From Bdellovibrio bacteriovorus (GTDB taxonomy: Bacteria; Bdellovibrionota; Bdellovibrionia; Bdellovibrionales; Bdellovibrionaceae), in NCBI RefSeq assembly GCF_001592755.1, contig NZ_LUKF01000019.1, positions 62,001 through 126,000 on the forward strand: 64,000 bases of DNA. The letters run 5' to 3'. The notes beneath the pieces are model-generated. The model ran no database searches and was not told where the DNA came from. It worked only from the letters and a program-made list of their open reading frames with translations. The position numbers were made by a program, and so were the translations under genes. Each line of letters opens with the position of its first letter. Position 1 is the stretch's first letter. Positions 1 through 9,249 of the stretch are shown here, one piece after another.

Positions 1-869
1 AATTTCACCACGAAGCCACGAATGCGGTCTTCATATTGTCCTTTTTCAAGCCGACGCAAGAAATCTTCGTACAGTGTCGGAATGGCTCTGCGGCATTCTT
101 CAAGGCTTTGTAAATCTTGATTGAAAGTTTCTTCAACGGTTAAAGACTTTCGCTCCCATTCGGTCACGACGGCGCGATTGTCTTCGCCCCGTGCAAAGTC
201 ATAAAGTTCTTGAGCGCGCGATCCAAACCAGTTGTGAAGCTCTAATACAGTGTATTTCTGGATGTCACCGCAGGTGTGCAAGCCCAGATCGTGCATCTTC
301 TGCGCCGTCACCTTCCCCACACCAAAAATCTTTTCTACCGGCAGGTCTTTCACGAAAGCAGAAACATCTTGAGGTCGAATGACAAATTGACCGTTCGGCT
401 TTTTCCAATCGCTGGCGATCTTTGCTAAGAACTTATTCGGAGCCACTCCCGCAGAGGCCGTCAGATTCAACTCCGTAAAAATAAGTCGACGGATTTCTTG
501 CGCAATCAAGGTCGCACTGCCACCAAAGAGCTGACAGTCGGTGACATCTAAATAAGCTTCATCAAGCGACAAAGGCTCAATCTTGTTCGTGAATCTTTCA
601 AGAATTTCGCGAACTTTACGGCTTTCATTTTTATATAAGTCGAAATGAGGAGGGATCAAAATCAGATGAGGACACAAACGAACCGCTTGCGAAGACGGCA
701 TTGCTGATCGCACGCCATACTTGCGTGCTTCATAGCTTGCCGTCGTTAAAACGCTTCGGGTGTTGGGTGGACCGCCAATGCCCAAGGCTTTCCCCTTGAG
801 CTCCGGGCGGAACTTCACTTCCACCGCCGCGTAAAAGCAATCCATATCAATGTGAATGATCTTCCTCAT
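1..869 (-). CDS. dinB: DNA polymerase IV (Y-family), 3' end outside the window
   Basis: Translesion DNA polymerase that copies past damaged bases. Reading leftwards from the ATG at 869, the protein opens with the Y-family motif HIDMDCFYAAVE, which holds the first metal-binding Asp. It continues with the substrate-binding PPNTRSVLTTASYEARKYG region and the catalytic SLDEAYLD near 545-565. A helix-hairpin-helix stretch (FGVGKVTAQKMHDLGL) lies near 260-300. About 289 codons are visible and the C-terminal little-finger domain continues past base 1. The gene lies 32 bases behind plsC on the same strand and probably shares its transcript. I see no clear Shine-Dalgarno sequence at the ATG. DinB rather than UmuC is favoured by motif spacing. 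Confidence 0.93.
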   Translation of the reverse strand, partial: MRKIIHIDMDCFYAAVEVKFRPELKGKALGIGGPPNTRSVLTTASYEARKYGVRSAMPSSQAVRLCPHLILIPPHFDLYKNESRKVREILERFTNKIEPLSLDEAYLDVTDCQLFGGSATLIAQEIRRLIFTELNLTASAGVAPNKFLAKIASDWKKPNGQFVIRPQDVSAFVKDLPVEKIFGVGKVTAQKMHDLGLHTCGDIQKYTVLELHNWFGSRAQELYDFARGEDNRAVVTEWERKSLTVEETFNQDLQSLEECRRAIPTLYEDFLRRLEKGQYEDRIRGFVVK

Positions 870-901
870 TTACACATTATTTACATATGTATTTTAAGAA
901 A

Positions 902-1747
902 TCAAGTGGGATCTACCTGCATTTCTGCGGGAGGCTGATCTTCTACTGGAAGACCTTTTACTGGAACAAACTTAGACGCAATCAACGCATGAGCTTTTTC
1001 TGCGATCACACCGCGATCATCTTCGGGAGTCGAATGAATTTGCTCTAAGAATTCGATTTCACCAATCACAGATTTTAAAGTCGCCGCTCTCCACATCGCA
1101 GTAGCAAATGGGATATCTCCGTACCAGCAAACATGATCACGCCATTTCAAGGTGAAATCTTCTCCGTTAATTTTACGGAAGTTAATGACGACCGGCTGAA
1201 TAGGCACACCGGCGTGAGCTGCCGCCATCATCAAAGTCTTTTTAAATGGCAAAACTTTTTCGCCATTGGTGGAAGTCGCTTCTGGATAAAGCACCACACG
1301 GAATCCTTTTTTCAAAGTATTCACGATGGTTTTCATTTCTTCTAAAATGCGCGTGCGACTGCGGCGCTCAACATAAATACAGCCACCCATTTCAGTCAAA
1401 AGACCCAGAAACGGCGTTTCGCGCATTTCATTTGAAGTTACAAAAACCATCGGCGTGCAAGAGGCTAACATCATGATATCGATGAAGCCCATGTGATTAC
1501 TGATAAGAAGAAATTTTTCGTTGTCAGCAGGCTTATTCTTTACCAGAAGTTTTAAGCCCATAGCTTTAATAATCAGACCACTAAAAAACTTTGCGTTTGC
1601 AGAAAACGTCTTCAAACGTTTTTCAGGTGAACGTAGAGCGAAGTGGCAAACAAATGACCAAATCAAAAACGTCAGAATGATTACGATAAAGACTAAAATT
1701 TTAACGACGCCGCGAACGCCCGTAACAATATTTTCCACAGGCCCCAT
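902..1747 (-). CDS. 1-acyl-sn-glycerol-3-phosphate acyltransferase family protein (PlsC-like)
   Basis: Probable phospholipid acyltransferase that adds the second acyl chain to lysophosphatidate at the inner membrane. The 281-residue protein has a membrane segment at about residues 13-35, then the catalytic NHxxxxD motif (N84-H85 to D90). An R-rich substrate segment (VERRSRTR, about 126-133) and a YPEATST motif (E156) follow; the last corresponds to FPEGTRS in classical members. Length and motif order fit the PlsC family. The Pro/Glu-rich tail after residue 260 is not conserved family sequence. The gene sits between a secreted protein gene (32-base gap) and dinB (32-base gap) on one strand. 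Lyso-ornithine-lipid acylation (OlsA) is an alternative, since an OlsB-like gene lies 6.5 kb upstream. Confidence 0.85.
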   Translation of the reverse strand: MGPVENIVTGVRGVVKILVFIVIILTFLIWSFVCHFALRSPEKRLKTFSANAKFFSGLIIKAMGLKLLVKNKPADNEKFLLISNHMGFIDIMMLASCTPMVFVTSNEMRETPFLGLLTEMGGCIYVERRSRTRILEEMKTIVNTLKKGFRVVLYPEATSTNGEKVLPFKKTLMMAAAHAGVPIQPVVINFRKINGEDFTLKWRDHVCWYGDIPFATAMWRAATLKSVIGEIEFLEQIHSTPEDDRGVIAEKAHALIASKFVPVKGLPVEDQPPAEMQVDPT

Positions 1748-1779
1748 TTAAAACCTGTGCGGCAAAAATGGTCAAGAAA

Positions 1780-2343
1780 TCAATTCGCGCAGTCGACTTC
1801 TTCTATCGACAGAATCAAATCGCGGGTAAAAACGCGACCTCGACCCTCGCCCATCACCGTGCCCGCCAGGTTTCCACGCAGGATGGCTGAACCACCACAA
1901 CTTGTTTCAACAACGGCTCCTTGTTGGCCCAAAGATTTTTCAAGTTTTGAGGTTTGCTCTAAAGCTTCGACTTCCAAGGTCTGCTTTACAGACTGCTCTC
2001 CTGCTTTAAAGATTTCCAGATCTACGCGAGCGCGCGTGTTTGCAGGATATGCACGAAGACTTGTTGTTTGATGAGAGTCTGACACGACGATTTTTTTGCC
2101 GGCCGAGGCTTTAAGATTTAAAGCAAAAGTGCAAGTGCCACGGGCGACCCGCTTGTCTTCATCTTTGCGAATATAAAGACCCGTAGGAATTAAAAAACGA
2201 TGAGTCGCAATTTCACGGACTTCGTGAGTTCCCACCGCAGTTTCACAGGCATTGCCCGCAATTTCCACCGTGTCGAGAGTTAATGCTTGCGCCTGCATCA
2301 CACAGAGACTTGTTGCTGCCGCTAAAATAACGCCTTTACCCAT
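1780..2343 (-). CDS. secreted protein of unknown function (possibly DUF4360-like)
   Basis: 187-residue exported protein. The ATG at 2343 was chosen because an AGGGGG Shine-Dalgarno sequence lies just upstream and the protein then starts with a clean signal peptide (MGKGVILAAATSLCVMQAQA). An open frame continues 21 codons further upstream without such support. The mature part has three cysteine positions (ACETAVG, GTCTFALNL, TSCGGSAIL) and a final one near the C-terminus. This pattern recalls the DUF4360 group of small secreted beta-rich proteins, but that is only a resemblance. It follows ppc by 84 bases on the same strand and precedes plsC. Function unknown. Confidence 0.75.
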   Translation of the reverse strand: MGKGVILAAATSLCVMQAQALTLDTVEIAGNACETAVGTHEVREIATHRFLIPTGLYIRKDEDKRVARGTCTFALNLKASAGKKIVVSDSHQTTSLRAYPANTRARVDLEIFKAGEQSVKQTLEVEALEQTSKLEKSLGQQGAVVETSCGGSAILRGNLAGTVMGEGRGRVFTRDLILSIEEVDCAN

Positions 2344-2427
2344 AAATCCCCCTTTTTGTCTGGAGCTTTTTGCCACCAGGACAACCCCTAGTAAAGCGCC
2401 ATTCAAAGAAAGTGCCAGGATACTTTT

Positions 2428-4776
2428 CTATCCCGTGGTCAACATGCCACTGGCAACACCGGTGACAGTTTCCCGAAGCAAAGTGACATCTTTTTCTTTC
2501 AAAGCAATGAGCTGAAGAATATTTAAAGGATGTATTAGCGGCGAGCGAAGCGCGATGCTGGTTTCCAACCAAGGACGATACCACAAAAGGCTTTCTTCAC
2601 CGGTGATTTCGCGTACCGCCAGTCGACATTGTTCGTATTCTTCGGTGAAACGTTGAACCATTTGTTCAGCGACTTCTTTAGGAAGTTCTGAAGAGTGCAG
2701 ATACATCGCAAATATCTCGAGTTCTACTTTTTCCAGGGTGAAGCCCAAAAGTTTAATATAAGAACGAAACAGAGACGATTCTACGAACGCACGAATGAAA
2801 TGAACCTTTCCTTCTTCATTCAAATTTTTCCAGAAACTGCCAACGCCCCACCAGCTTGGAAAAAGAATCCGTGTTTGAGTCCAACATAAAACCCAAGGAA
2901 TCGCGCGCAAGTGCTTAATATCCACGGAGCCTTGTCGCTTTGCCGGGCGAGATCCTAATTTTAAGTCTTTCAAAAAGATGTAAGGTGTCGCCGTTTCAAT
3001 CAGCTGCAAGAAGGCAGGTTCTTTTAAAAGCTCCTGATAGGAATGCTGCACGAACTGAGAAAGTGTTAACAGGTCCTTTCGGGCGCGCGGACTTTCAAAG
3101 CGGTCTTCTCGCTTCTGACTTTGATCGCGAGCCGACTCCAGTCGATCCAACTGACTTCGCAGAATTTCGGACGAGCTGTAATTGCGATAAATCATCTCTC
3201 CTTGGACTGTGACCTTGACCGTGTTCAAGGCAGAATGGGGCCACCACTCCGTTTGCTCTTGGATACTGCCCCCACCCCGTTCTACACTTCCGCCGGAGCC
3301 ATGAAAAAAGACAGGTTCTAAGCCATGGGCCTTAATCACTTTTTCCAGTTCACGAATCGCCGAATAAATTAAAAAGCGAGAAGGAAATGATCCGTTCTCT
3401 TTGGCTGAATCAGAGTATCCCAGCATCACTTCAAATTTCTTCGACCATAAATTTTCAATGTGTTTGCGACGGGTGGAATTTTTTAAAAATTCTTCGACGA
3501 TATTCACGCAAGAGCTGAGGGAATGGGCGCTTTCGAAAAGTGGAATAACCGGAAGTCGGGCTTTTCCCAGATACTTTTCCACAAGCTGAACACCGGCAAT
3601 CAGATCTTTGGCGCTTTCAGTTTGGCTCATAACAAAGCCGCGCACATAGAACCGAGGATCGTTTTCAGAGGCGATCTTGCCCAGCAACTGAAGCATGCGG
3701 GAAATCGCGGATTTCCGCGAGGACACTTTGAGGGCCTCGTGAACCAGCGAGGCTTCTTCTCGCAACTCTAACGGCACCACCAGCCCCGGAAATACTTTTA
3801 GTAAAAGCTTGATCTCGAATAAGACGGAAGACTCTACACCTAAGAATCGACGATAGTCTTCCAATAATTGATCCAAGGTCTTTTGAAGCAATTTAGTTTT
3901 TTTAGAATCGCCAGGCTTTATTCGTTTTAATTGAGAAAGAAGCTTGCGCATGTTTGCAGCTAAACCCAGAAGCTGTTCCATTTCACTTTGATGTTTTCCG
4001 AAAGTATGCTCTAAGGGCTCAAGGTCCTTCATAAAGAAGGAAAATTTGTCTTGAATCCACTGCAATAGAAATTGCCGAGCCATCTGCAAACTTCCCAAAA
4101 GAGTCTTTTCATTCACTCCGGGATGGCCGTCTTTGTCGCCGCCGACCCAAGAGCGAATATAAAAAGGAAGTTTCTGGGAACTTTGTTCAATAAACACACG
4201 CATCACATCTTCGTGCAACGCCAAAGAATAAATATATTCGGCCTCATCCATCACCGAAGGTTTTCGCTGCTTCGACATGGGGATGCGCCAAGTGATTTTC
4301 AAAAGAGCAAACAGTTCTTCCGTGTCCTTATCCTGTTCACTTTCTAAGTGTCTCTCTAAAAGTTTTTGAATCTTTTTAAAATAGTAAATGATGTCAGGGT
4401 TTCGCGACTCCGTCGGGTGCGCTGTCAGAACATGAACAATGTGACCATAACTATGGCCCTCTTCAGAGACGACTTTCGTCTCTTGACGAAGACGGTGTGT
4501 TCGATAAGCCGACTCACATGAATTGATCAGTTCTAACATTAAAGCAAAGGCATGAGCTACGGCATATTGGTCTTGCCTTGGAAGATGGCTCAAATCGTTT
4601 TTAATTTTAAGAAGACCCGGTAGCTTTCCACCATCCTCGGTCTTTACGTATTGACGTAAGGACTCAATACGATCAAATCCCTCTTCACCAAGCTCAGACT
4701 TAATCACCTTTCCCAGTTCGGTGACGGACCAGTTCACAAGATTCGTAAGCTCTTTGGGCAGTTGTTCTGGATTCAT
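2428..4776 (-). CDS. ppc: phosphoenolpyruvate carboxylase, short divergent form
   Basis: Carboxylates phosphoenolpyruvate to oxaloacetate to refill the TCA cycle. At 782 residues it is shorter than the usual 870-960. The catalytic His motif TAHPTE is present (H120), as are VGGDKDGHPGVN (about 210-221) and the C-terminal ALRSP/HPLNILQ block. The PEP-binding loop reads FHGSGGSVERGG (H492-G502) instead of the usual FHGRGG-x-x-GRGG, so one Arg is replaced by Ser494. The C-terminus is MLTTG instead of the usual MRNTG. The start overlaps the ligD stop by four bases (ATGA), which indicates translational coupling in a ku-ligD-ppc operon. The family is certain; kinetics and allostery may differ. Confidence 0.92.
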   Translation of the reverse strand: MNPEQLPKELTNLVNWSVTELGKVIKSELGEEGFDRIESLRQYVKTEDGGKLPGLLKIKNDLSHLPRQDQYAVAHAFALMLELINSCESAYRTHRLRQETKVVSEEGHSYGHIVHVLTAHPTESRNPDIIYYFKKIQKLLERHLESEQDKDTEELFALLKITWRIPMSKQRKPSVMDEAEYIYSLALHEDVMRVFIEQSSQKLPFYIRSWVGGDKDGHPGVNEKTLLGSLQMARQFLLQWIQDKFSFFMKDLEPLEHTFGKHQSEMEQLLGLAANMRKLLSQLKRIKPGDSKKTKLLQKTLDQLLEDYRRFLGVESSVLFEIKLLLKVFPGLVVPLELREEASLVHEALKVSSRKSAISRMLQLLGKIASENDPRFYVRGFVMSQTESAKDLIAGVQLVEKYLGKARLPVIPLFESAHSLSSCVNIVEEFLKNSTRRKHIENLWSKKFEVMLGYSDSAKENGSFPSRFLIYSAIRELEKVIKAHGLEPVFFHGSGGSVERGGGSIQEQTEWWPHSALNTVKVTVQGEMIYRNYSSSEILRSQLDRLESARDQSQKREDRFESPRARKDLLTLSQFVQHSYQELLKEPAFLQLIETATPYIFLKDLKLGSRPAKRQGSVDIKHLRAIPWVLCWTQTRILFPSWWGVGSFWKNLNEEGKVHFIRAFVESSLFRSYIKLLGFTLEKVELEIFAMYLHSSELPKEVAEQMVQRFTEEYEQCRLAVREITGEESLLWYRPWLETSIALRSPLIHPLNILQLIALKEKDVTLLRETVTGVASGMLTTG

Positions 4777-7304
4777 AGAGCCGGCTTTAAGATCGAGATT
4801 TTTTGATTGTACTTAAAATAGTCCTTCCAAGGGTCGACCTTGCGATGTTTAAGGTGTTCAATAGCTTTCTCTAAGGTAAATTGATCGGGCCCTTTGATCT
4901 TTTTTAAATCCTTCCAGTCAATCGGCATTGCCACGGCACTCTTTTCTCGCGCACGAAGCGAATATGGCATCACCGCTGTTGCTCCACGACCGTTACGAAG
5001 ATAATCTACGAAAATCTTTTTATCCCGGGCCTTTTTAGAAATAGTTGTTGTATACATATCGGGATTTCGATGAGCCATTTCCTGCGCCAAAGTTTGCGAA
5101 AAAGACTTGATCTGATCCCAGCTATAAATCGGTGCCACCGGAATATGGACGTGCAAACCTTTGCCTCCCGATACTTTCAGAAAACTTTTTAATCCTAAAT
5201 CGTCTAGTATTTCCTTTAAATCTTCGACGGCTTGAACAACTTGCTTCCACGAGGTCCCCGGTCCCGGATCAAAATCCATGACGATAAGATCGGGATGTTC
5301 CACAGCTTCTCGGCGGGATCCCCACACGTGAATTTCAAAAGCACCCATTTGTGAAAGTGCTAGAAGTCCTTCCGGCGAATCCAAGGTCAGGTACGCCTTC
5401 GTGCCGCTTTTTTCCTTAATGCTGACCGGAGTGATAAACTCGGGCACTGTTCCAGCAATATGCTTTTGGAAAAAGCACTGCTTCGAGGTCCCCTCGGGGC
5501 AACGCAAAAGATTGAGAGGCCGGTCTTTCACGTGCGGAAGAATAAGATCCGCATGATCCTGATAAAATTTAGCGACCTGAATTTTCGTTATCTTTTCCTT
5601 AGCATAAAGAATCTTATCGGGATTTGAGAGCTCTCCTCGAAGATATTCATCAGAGACCTCTTGTCGCTTAGAAACCTTGGCCTTCTTGGCGGTTTTTTTC
5701 TTAGCTGAAGAAGACTCTCCTAAAACCTCTTTTAATGGCTTCGCCTTTTCAATATGAATTTCTTTAGCGGCTTTATCTTCTCGCAGGCCATGAAAGACCG
5801 CGGTTCTTAGAATTTTATCGGAAGTCCAATTCCCGAAGGTCACTTCGGCAACCAGCCCTGGCTTCAACCAATGCGTGCCTCTTTCACGAGGAGATTTAAT
5901 ATCAAAGGGAGATGTCTTTTGTTCTCTTCGCGATAGTTTTTTTAGAATGTCTTCGATTGATTTTTCTGTAAACCCCGTTCCGACTTTTCCAACATAGCGA
6001 AGCTGATCGCCTTCATAGACTCCTAAAAGCAGGGCGCCAAAGGACGCACGCGCGCCCGTTCCTTCAGTGTATCCCCCGATGACGAACTCTTGGTGCAGCT
6101 TGCACTTGGTTTTAACCCAAGAACTGCCACGGCGGGATTGATAAGTGCTATCTTGGTCCTTTGAAATAATACCTTCGAGCTGATAATCACAGGCTTCCTT
6201 AAAAAGATCTTTTCCGAAGCCTGCCATATGTTCACTATAGCGAATCAAAGGTTCATTAAGACCCTCGATGAGTTCTTTTAAAAGTTCTTTTCGTTCGATC
6301 AAAGGACGGTCTCTTAAGTCTTCACCGTCTAAGAAAAGCAGGTCGAAAACATAAAAAACAAGGCTATTCACTTCGTGAGCTTTTAAAGAATTTTGAAGTT
6401 TCTGGAAATCACTTCGGCCTTCTTTATCTAAAACGACGATTTCGCCATCTAAGATGGCGTTGGCGACGGAAAGTTTTTTAAGACTCTTTTCAATACCAGG
6501 ATATTTTTCGGTCCAATCCAAACCACTTCGAGTGTAAAGCTTCAACTTTCCCTTTTCGAAATGGGCTTGGGTTCGATAGCCGTCAAATTTCGTTTCGTGA
6601 ATCCATCTTGTGCCTTCCGGAACGTCAGTCACTAATTCCGCCAGCATGGGCTTAATGAACTCAGGCAGCCCTTTTACTTTTTTCTTTTCTTTGGCTGCTC
6701 TTTTGGCGGGGCTTGCCTGCTTTTTTTTTAAAGGTGATGAAGTCGCTCGTGCTGAACGATGAACATTCCCCTTTTCATCTTCAATGGGAACGACCTCATC
6801 ATTTGGAATTACGTATTCATCAGTTCTTTTTACTAAAAGCCATTGAGATTTGTTGCCACTTGCGGGACGCCCCGTTCTTAAAAGCATCCACTGTCCATGC
6901 AGTTTTTTACCCTTAAGTTTAAATTCCAGGTGTCCTTTCTTAAGACCTTCGCGCACGCTCCCGATAGGCTCCCATGTGCCTGTATCCCAGATGTAAACGC
7001 GCCCGGCCCCGTATTGTTTTTCAGGAATGACGCCTTCGAAGGAACCATAAGAAACCGGATGATCCTCAACTTCCACTGCCAGACGTTTGATTTTGGGATC
7101 GTGTGATGGTCCCTTGGGAACCGCCCAACTTTTTAAAACTCCATTAAACTCTAACCGAAAATCATAATGCAGATGAGAGGCATGATGCTCTTGCACAACA
7201 AACATCAGTGTCTCATCCTTAGCCTTCTTTGTCCGGCGAGGCGTGGATTTAGGTTCGGAAGTAATCTTAAAATCGCGTTTTTTAACGTACTCACGAAGAG
7301 GCAT
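4773..7304 (-). CDS. ligD: ATP-dependent DNA ligase D (phosphoesterase, ligase and polymerase domains)
   Basis: Multi-domain enzyme of bacterial non-homologous end joining. The 843 residues contain, in order, a 3'-phosphoesterase domain (about 30-160, motif HHASHLHYDFRLE), a Lys/Ala-rich linker (about 185-212), an ATP-dependent ligase domain and a primase-polymerase domain. In the ligase the adenylated Lys is K239 in ETKFDGYR, followed by DGEIVVLD. The polymerase domain (about 550-840) has metal ligands in VMDFDPGPG and a KGLHVHIPV motif. This order (PE-LIG-POL) differs from Mycobacterium (POL-PE-LIG) and is common in Proteobacteria-type LigD when POL is C-terminal. It starts 2 bases after the ku stop, so the two are surely co-transcribed. 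No domain looks broken. Confidence 0.96.
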   Translation of the reverse strand: MPLREYVKKRDFKITSEPKSTPRRTKKAKDETLMFVVQEHHASHLHYDFRLEFNGVLKSWAVPKGPSHDPKIKRLAVEVEDHPVSYGSFEGVIPEKQYGAGRVYIWDTGTWEPIGSVREGLKKGHLEFKLKGKKLHGQWMLLRTGRPASGNKSQWLLVKRTDEYVIPNDEVVPIEDEKGNVHRSARATSSPLKKKQASPAKRAAKEKKKVKGLPEFIKPMLAELVTDVPEGTRWIHETKFDGYRTQAHFEKGKLKLYTRSGLDWTEKYPGIEKSLKKLSVANAILDGEIVVLDKEGRSDFQKLQNSLKAHEVNSLVFYVFDLLFLDGEDLRDRPLIERKELLKELIEGLNEPLIRYSEHMAGFGKDLFKEACDYQLEGIISKDQDSTYQSRRGSSWVKTKCKLHQEFVIGGYTEGTGARASFGALLLGVYEGDQLRYVGKVGTGFTEKSIEDILKKLSRREQKTSPFDIKSPRERGTHWLKPGLVAEVTFGNWTSDKILRTAVFHGLREDKAAKEIHIEKAKPLKEVLGESSSAKKKTAKKAKVSKRQEVSDEYLRGELSNPDKILYAKEKITKIQVAKFYQDHADLILPHVKDRPLNLLRCPEGTSKQCFFQKHIAGTVPEFITPVSIKEKSGTKAYLTLDSPEGLLALSQMGAFEIHVWGSRREAVEHPDLIVMDFDPGPGTSWKQVVQAVEDLKEILDDLGLKSFLKVSGGKGLHVHIPVAPIYSWDQIKSFSQTLAQEMAHRNPDMYTTTISKKARDKKIFVDYLRNGRGATAVMPYSLRAREKSAVAMPIDWKDLKKIKGPDQFTLEKAIEHLKHRKVDPWKDYFKYNQKISILKPAL

Positions 7305-7306
7305 AC

Positions 7307-8167
7307 TTACCTCCGACTGGCGTTAGCCGCACGCTTCGTCGGCGCACGGGAAGAAGTTCTTTCCTTCTTGTTTTTGGCTTCGATACTTTTTCTTAAAAGA
7401 GGCAAAAGGTCGACGACGTTCGTAGACTCTTCCACACGCTCTTCTTTCGGAGCTTCTTCGATAAATTTACCTTTACCTTGTTTCACCTTGGCCTGAATCC
7501 GCTTCATTAAGTCTTCATAGTAAGTGTCTTTGTATTTTTCGGGTTTCCATTTGGAAGTCATACCCTTGATTAAATCCTCGGCCATTTTCAGTTCGCGATC
7601 GCTGAAGTTCACTTTTTTATTCACTTCTTTCATGTAATCGACTTCTTTAATGTCCTTCACGGCGTGGGCAAAACGCAAAAGCTCCAAGACAAGATAATCT
7701 CCACGCGCCATGATGGCGCATAGATGTTGCTTTGTGCGGATAACGATTTTAGCGACGGCCACTTTTTTAGTGTGCTCTAAAGCTTCTTTTAAAAGGAAGT
7801 AGCCTTTCTCGGCGCCTTTTTGCGGAGCCAAGTAGTAGGGTTTTTCAAAAAGCATCGTATCGATCTCATCAAGCAAAACAAAATCCTCGATATCAATGGT
7901 CTTTGTTGCTTTGGGATTGGCTCTATCAAAATCCGTGTCGTTCATGACGACGTATTGACCCGATTTGTATTCAAAGCCTTTGACGATACGGTCATAGGGG
8001 ACTTCACGGCCGGTTTTAGCGTTGATCTTTCGATATTGAATATGGGAAAGATCTTTTCCGTCTAGAAGTGAGAAGTGGATGTCTCTGTCCTGCTGGGCAC
8101 TTTGCAGTGAAACGGGAATATTCAAAAGACCGAAGCTGATACTGCCCTTCCAAATATTTGAACGCAT
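7307..8167 (-). CDS. ku: Ku-family DNA end-binding protein
   Basis: Bacterial Ku homodimer that encircles DNA ends and recruits LigD for non-homologous end joining. The start at 8167 is supported by a GGAGG-type Shine-Dalgarno sequence within GATAGGAGGGAGT and by the family N-terminus MRSNIWKGSISFGLLNIPVS. The open frame extends 26 codons upstream without support. Conserved Ku core features are visible through PYYLAPQKGAEKGYFLL and ending near WKPEKYKDTYYEDLM. A basic, low-complexity tail follows (ending KRAANASRR), as in Ku forms with an added DNA-binding extension. It is the first gene of the ku-ligD-ppc group. Confidence 0.96.
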   Translation of the reverse strand: MRSNIWKGSISFGLLNIPVSLQSAQQDRDIHFSLLDGKDLSHIQYRKINAKTGREVPYDRIVKGFEYKSGQYVVMNDTDFDRANPKATKTIDIEDFVLLDEIDTMLFEKPYYLAPQKGAEKGYFLLKEALEHTKKVAVAKIVIRTKQHLCAIMARGDYLVLELLRFAHAVKDIKEVDYMKEVNKKVNFSDRELKMAEDLIKGMTSKWKPEKYKDTYYEDLMKRIQAKVKQGKGKFIEEAPKEERVEESTNVVDLLPLLRKSIEAKNKKERTSSRAPTKRAANASRR

Positions 8168-8273
8168 ACTCCCTCCTATCTCTATAAAAATAGTCGGGAT
8201 CAAGGAAGGACACAAAACGAAGCAAAGGCCTGTGATAAAACTCACATGCCTTCTTAGTGTGACAAATCAAAAA

Positions 8274-9149
8274 CTATACTTGAGTCTCATCCAACTTGAA
8301 CTTTTTCCACAAAGTTCTGTTGAGATCTTCGCGCTGAAGAATTGTTAAAAAGTCGATGCACTGGAACTCACGATCCCACGCGGGTTCTCCCCCCAACGAG
8401 GCGCCAATCTTCAAATAAGCGCGACAAAGAGGTGGAAGAAGTTCTTCGGCTTGGGCTCTCTGAGTCTCCGTGAGAGGGCCGCGAACTTCATCCAAGAAAT
8501 AACTAAGCATAGGCATCGTAAAAGCCAAAGTCGGCCGAGTGCGGAAGTTTGCAAACACACGACCTTCTTCTTCAAAATAGCGAGTCAGTAAGGCGGCATC
8601 ACGCGGATCATCGGTTTTCACCGTCGCACAACCGAATAGAAGTTTCGCCTCGGTGACCGCCATGTATTCTGCAATCCCTTTCCAAAGAAGCGAGATCAGA
8701 ATTCCACGGCGATGATCCTTGTGGATGCACGCGCGCCCCAGTTCAAGCTTCACTCCCGGTTGCTGCATGATATTGCCCATCATGAACTCTTTAGAGGAAT
8801 AAAAGTTCTGAGTGAACAAAGAACAGTTCAAGCGGTAAGTGCCCACAATCTTGTCCGAGCGCTTTTCTTTAATAATCAAGTGATCGCAGTCAAAGTCGAA
8901 TTCATCCACATCCACGCCATGCAGGGCTTTTTTACCCAGCATCTCGCGGTGGAACACTTCATAGCGTAAAGCCAAAGCTTCCTTCAGTTCATCGACATTA
9001 GTGACGGTTTTAATTTCAAAAGGACCCACTTCACTGCGAATTTCAACTTTAGGTTTGAATTTGTGAATACGGTTCAGGCGCAGTTGATAGAATGACTGCA
9101 GATTCAAGGAAACACGCTCAAGGCTGGTATACGCTAGCGAGTTGATCAT
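8274..9149 (-). CDS. OlsB-like GNAT acyltransferase (ornithine lipid / hemolysin-like family)
   Basis: 291-residue protein of the GNAT subgroup that includes OlsB, the enzyme that adds a 3-hydroxy fatty acid to ornithine. Visible features are ALRYEVFHREM (about 79-89), an Asp/Glu-rich DVDEFDFDCDHLI segment (about 100-112), VGTYRLN, and the family signature LELGRACIHKDHR (about 155-167). The C-terminal 80 residues (PMLSYFLDEVRG onward) are typical of the longer hemolysin-like members. The start is supported by GGGGAGGGG a few bases upstream. Distant similarity to autoinducer synthases of the LuxI fold is expected, but nothing here argues for that role. The substrate cannot be read from sequence. 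Confidence 0.75.
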   Translation of the reverse strand: MINSLAYTSLERVSLNLQSFYQLRLNRIHKFKPKVEIRSEVGPFEIKTVTNVDELKEALALRYEVFHREMLGKKALHGVDVDEFDFDCDHLIIKEKRSDKIVGTYRLNCSLFTQNFYSSKEFMMGNIMQQPGVKLELGRACIHKDHRRGILISLLWKGIAEYMAVTEAKLLFGCATVKTDDPRDAALLTRYFEEEGRVFANFRTRPTLAFTMPMLSYFLDEVRGPLTETQRAQAEELLPPLCRAYLKIGASLGGEPAWDREFQCIDFLTILQREDLNRTLWKKFKLDETQV

Positions 9150-9249
9150 AAGGCCCCTCCCCTTTTAATCAACTTCAGTGTAGCGATCTTTAAAATTCAA
9201 AATTGTCAGAAGTCTTTTAGGATTCTGTTGTTGGACACTGACAAAGCTC

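Noticed and set aside
882-893. TTACATATGTAT in front of dinB as a LexA box
   Set aside because: The Bdellovibrio LexA motif as I remember it is TTAC-N3-GTAA; here the spacer is four and the last base differs, so the match is not convincing.
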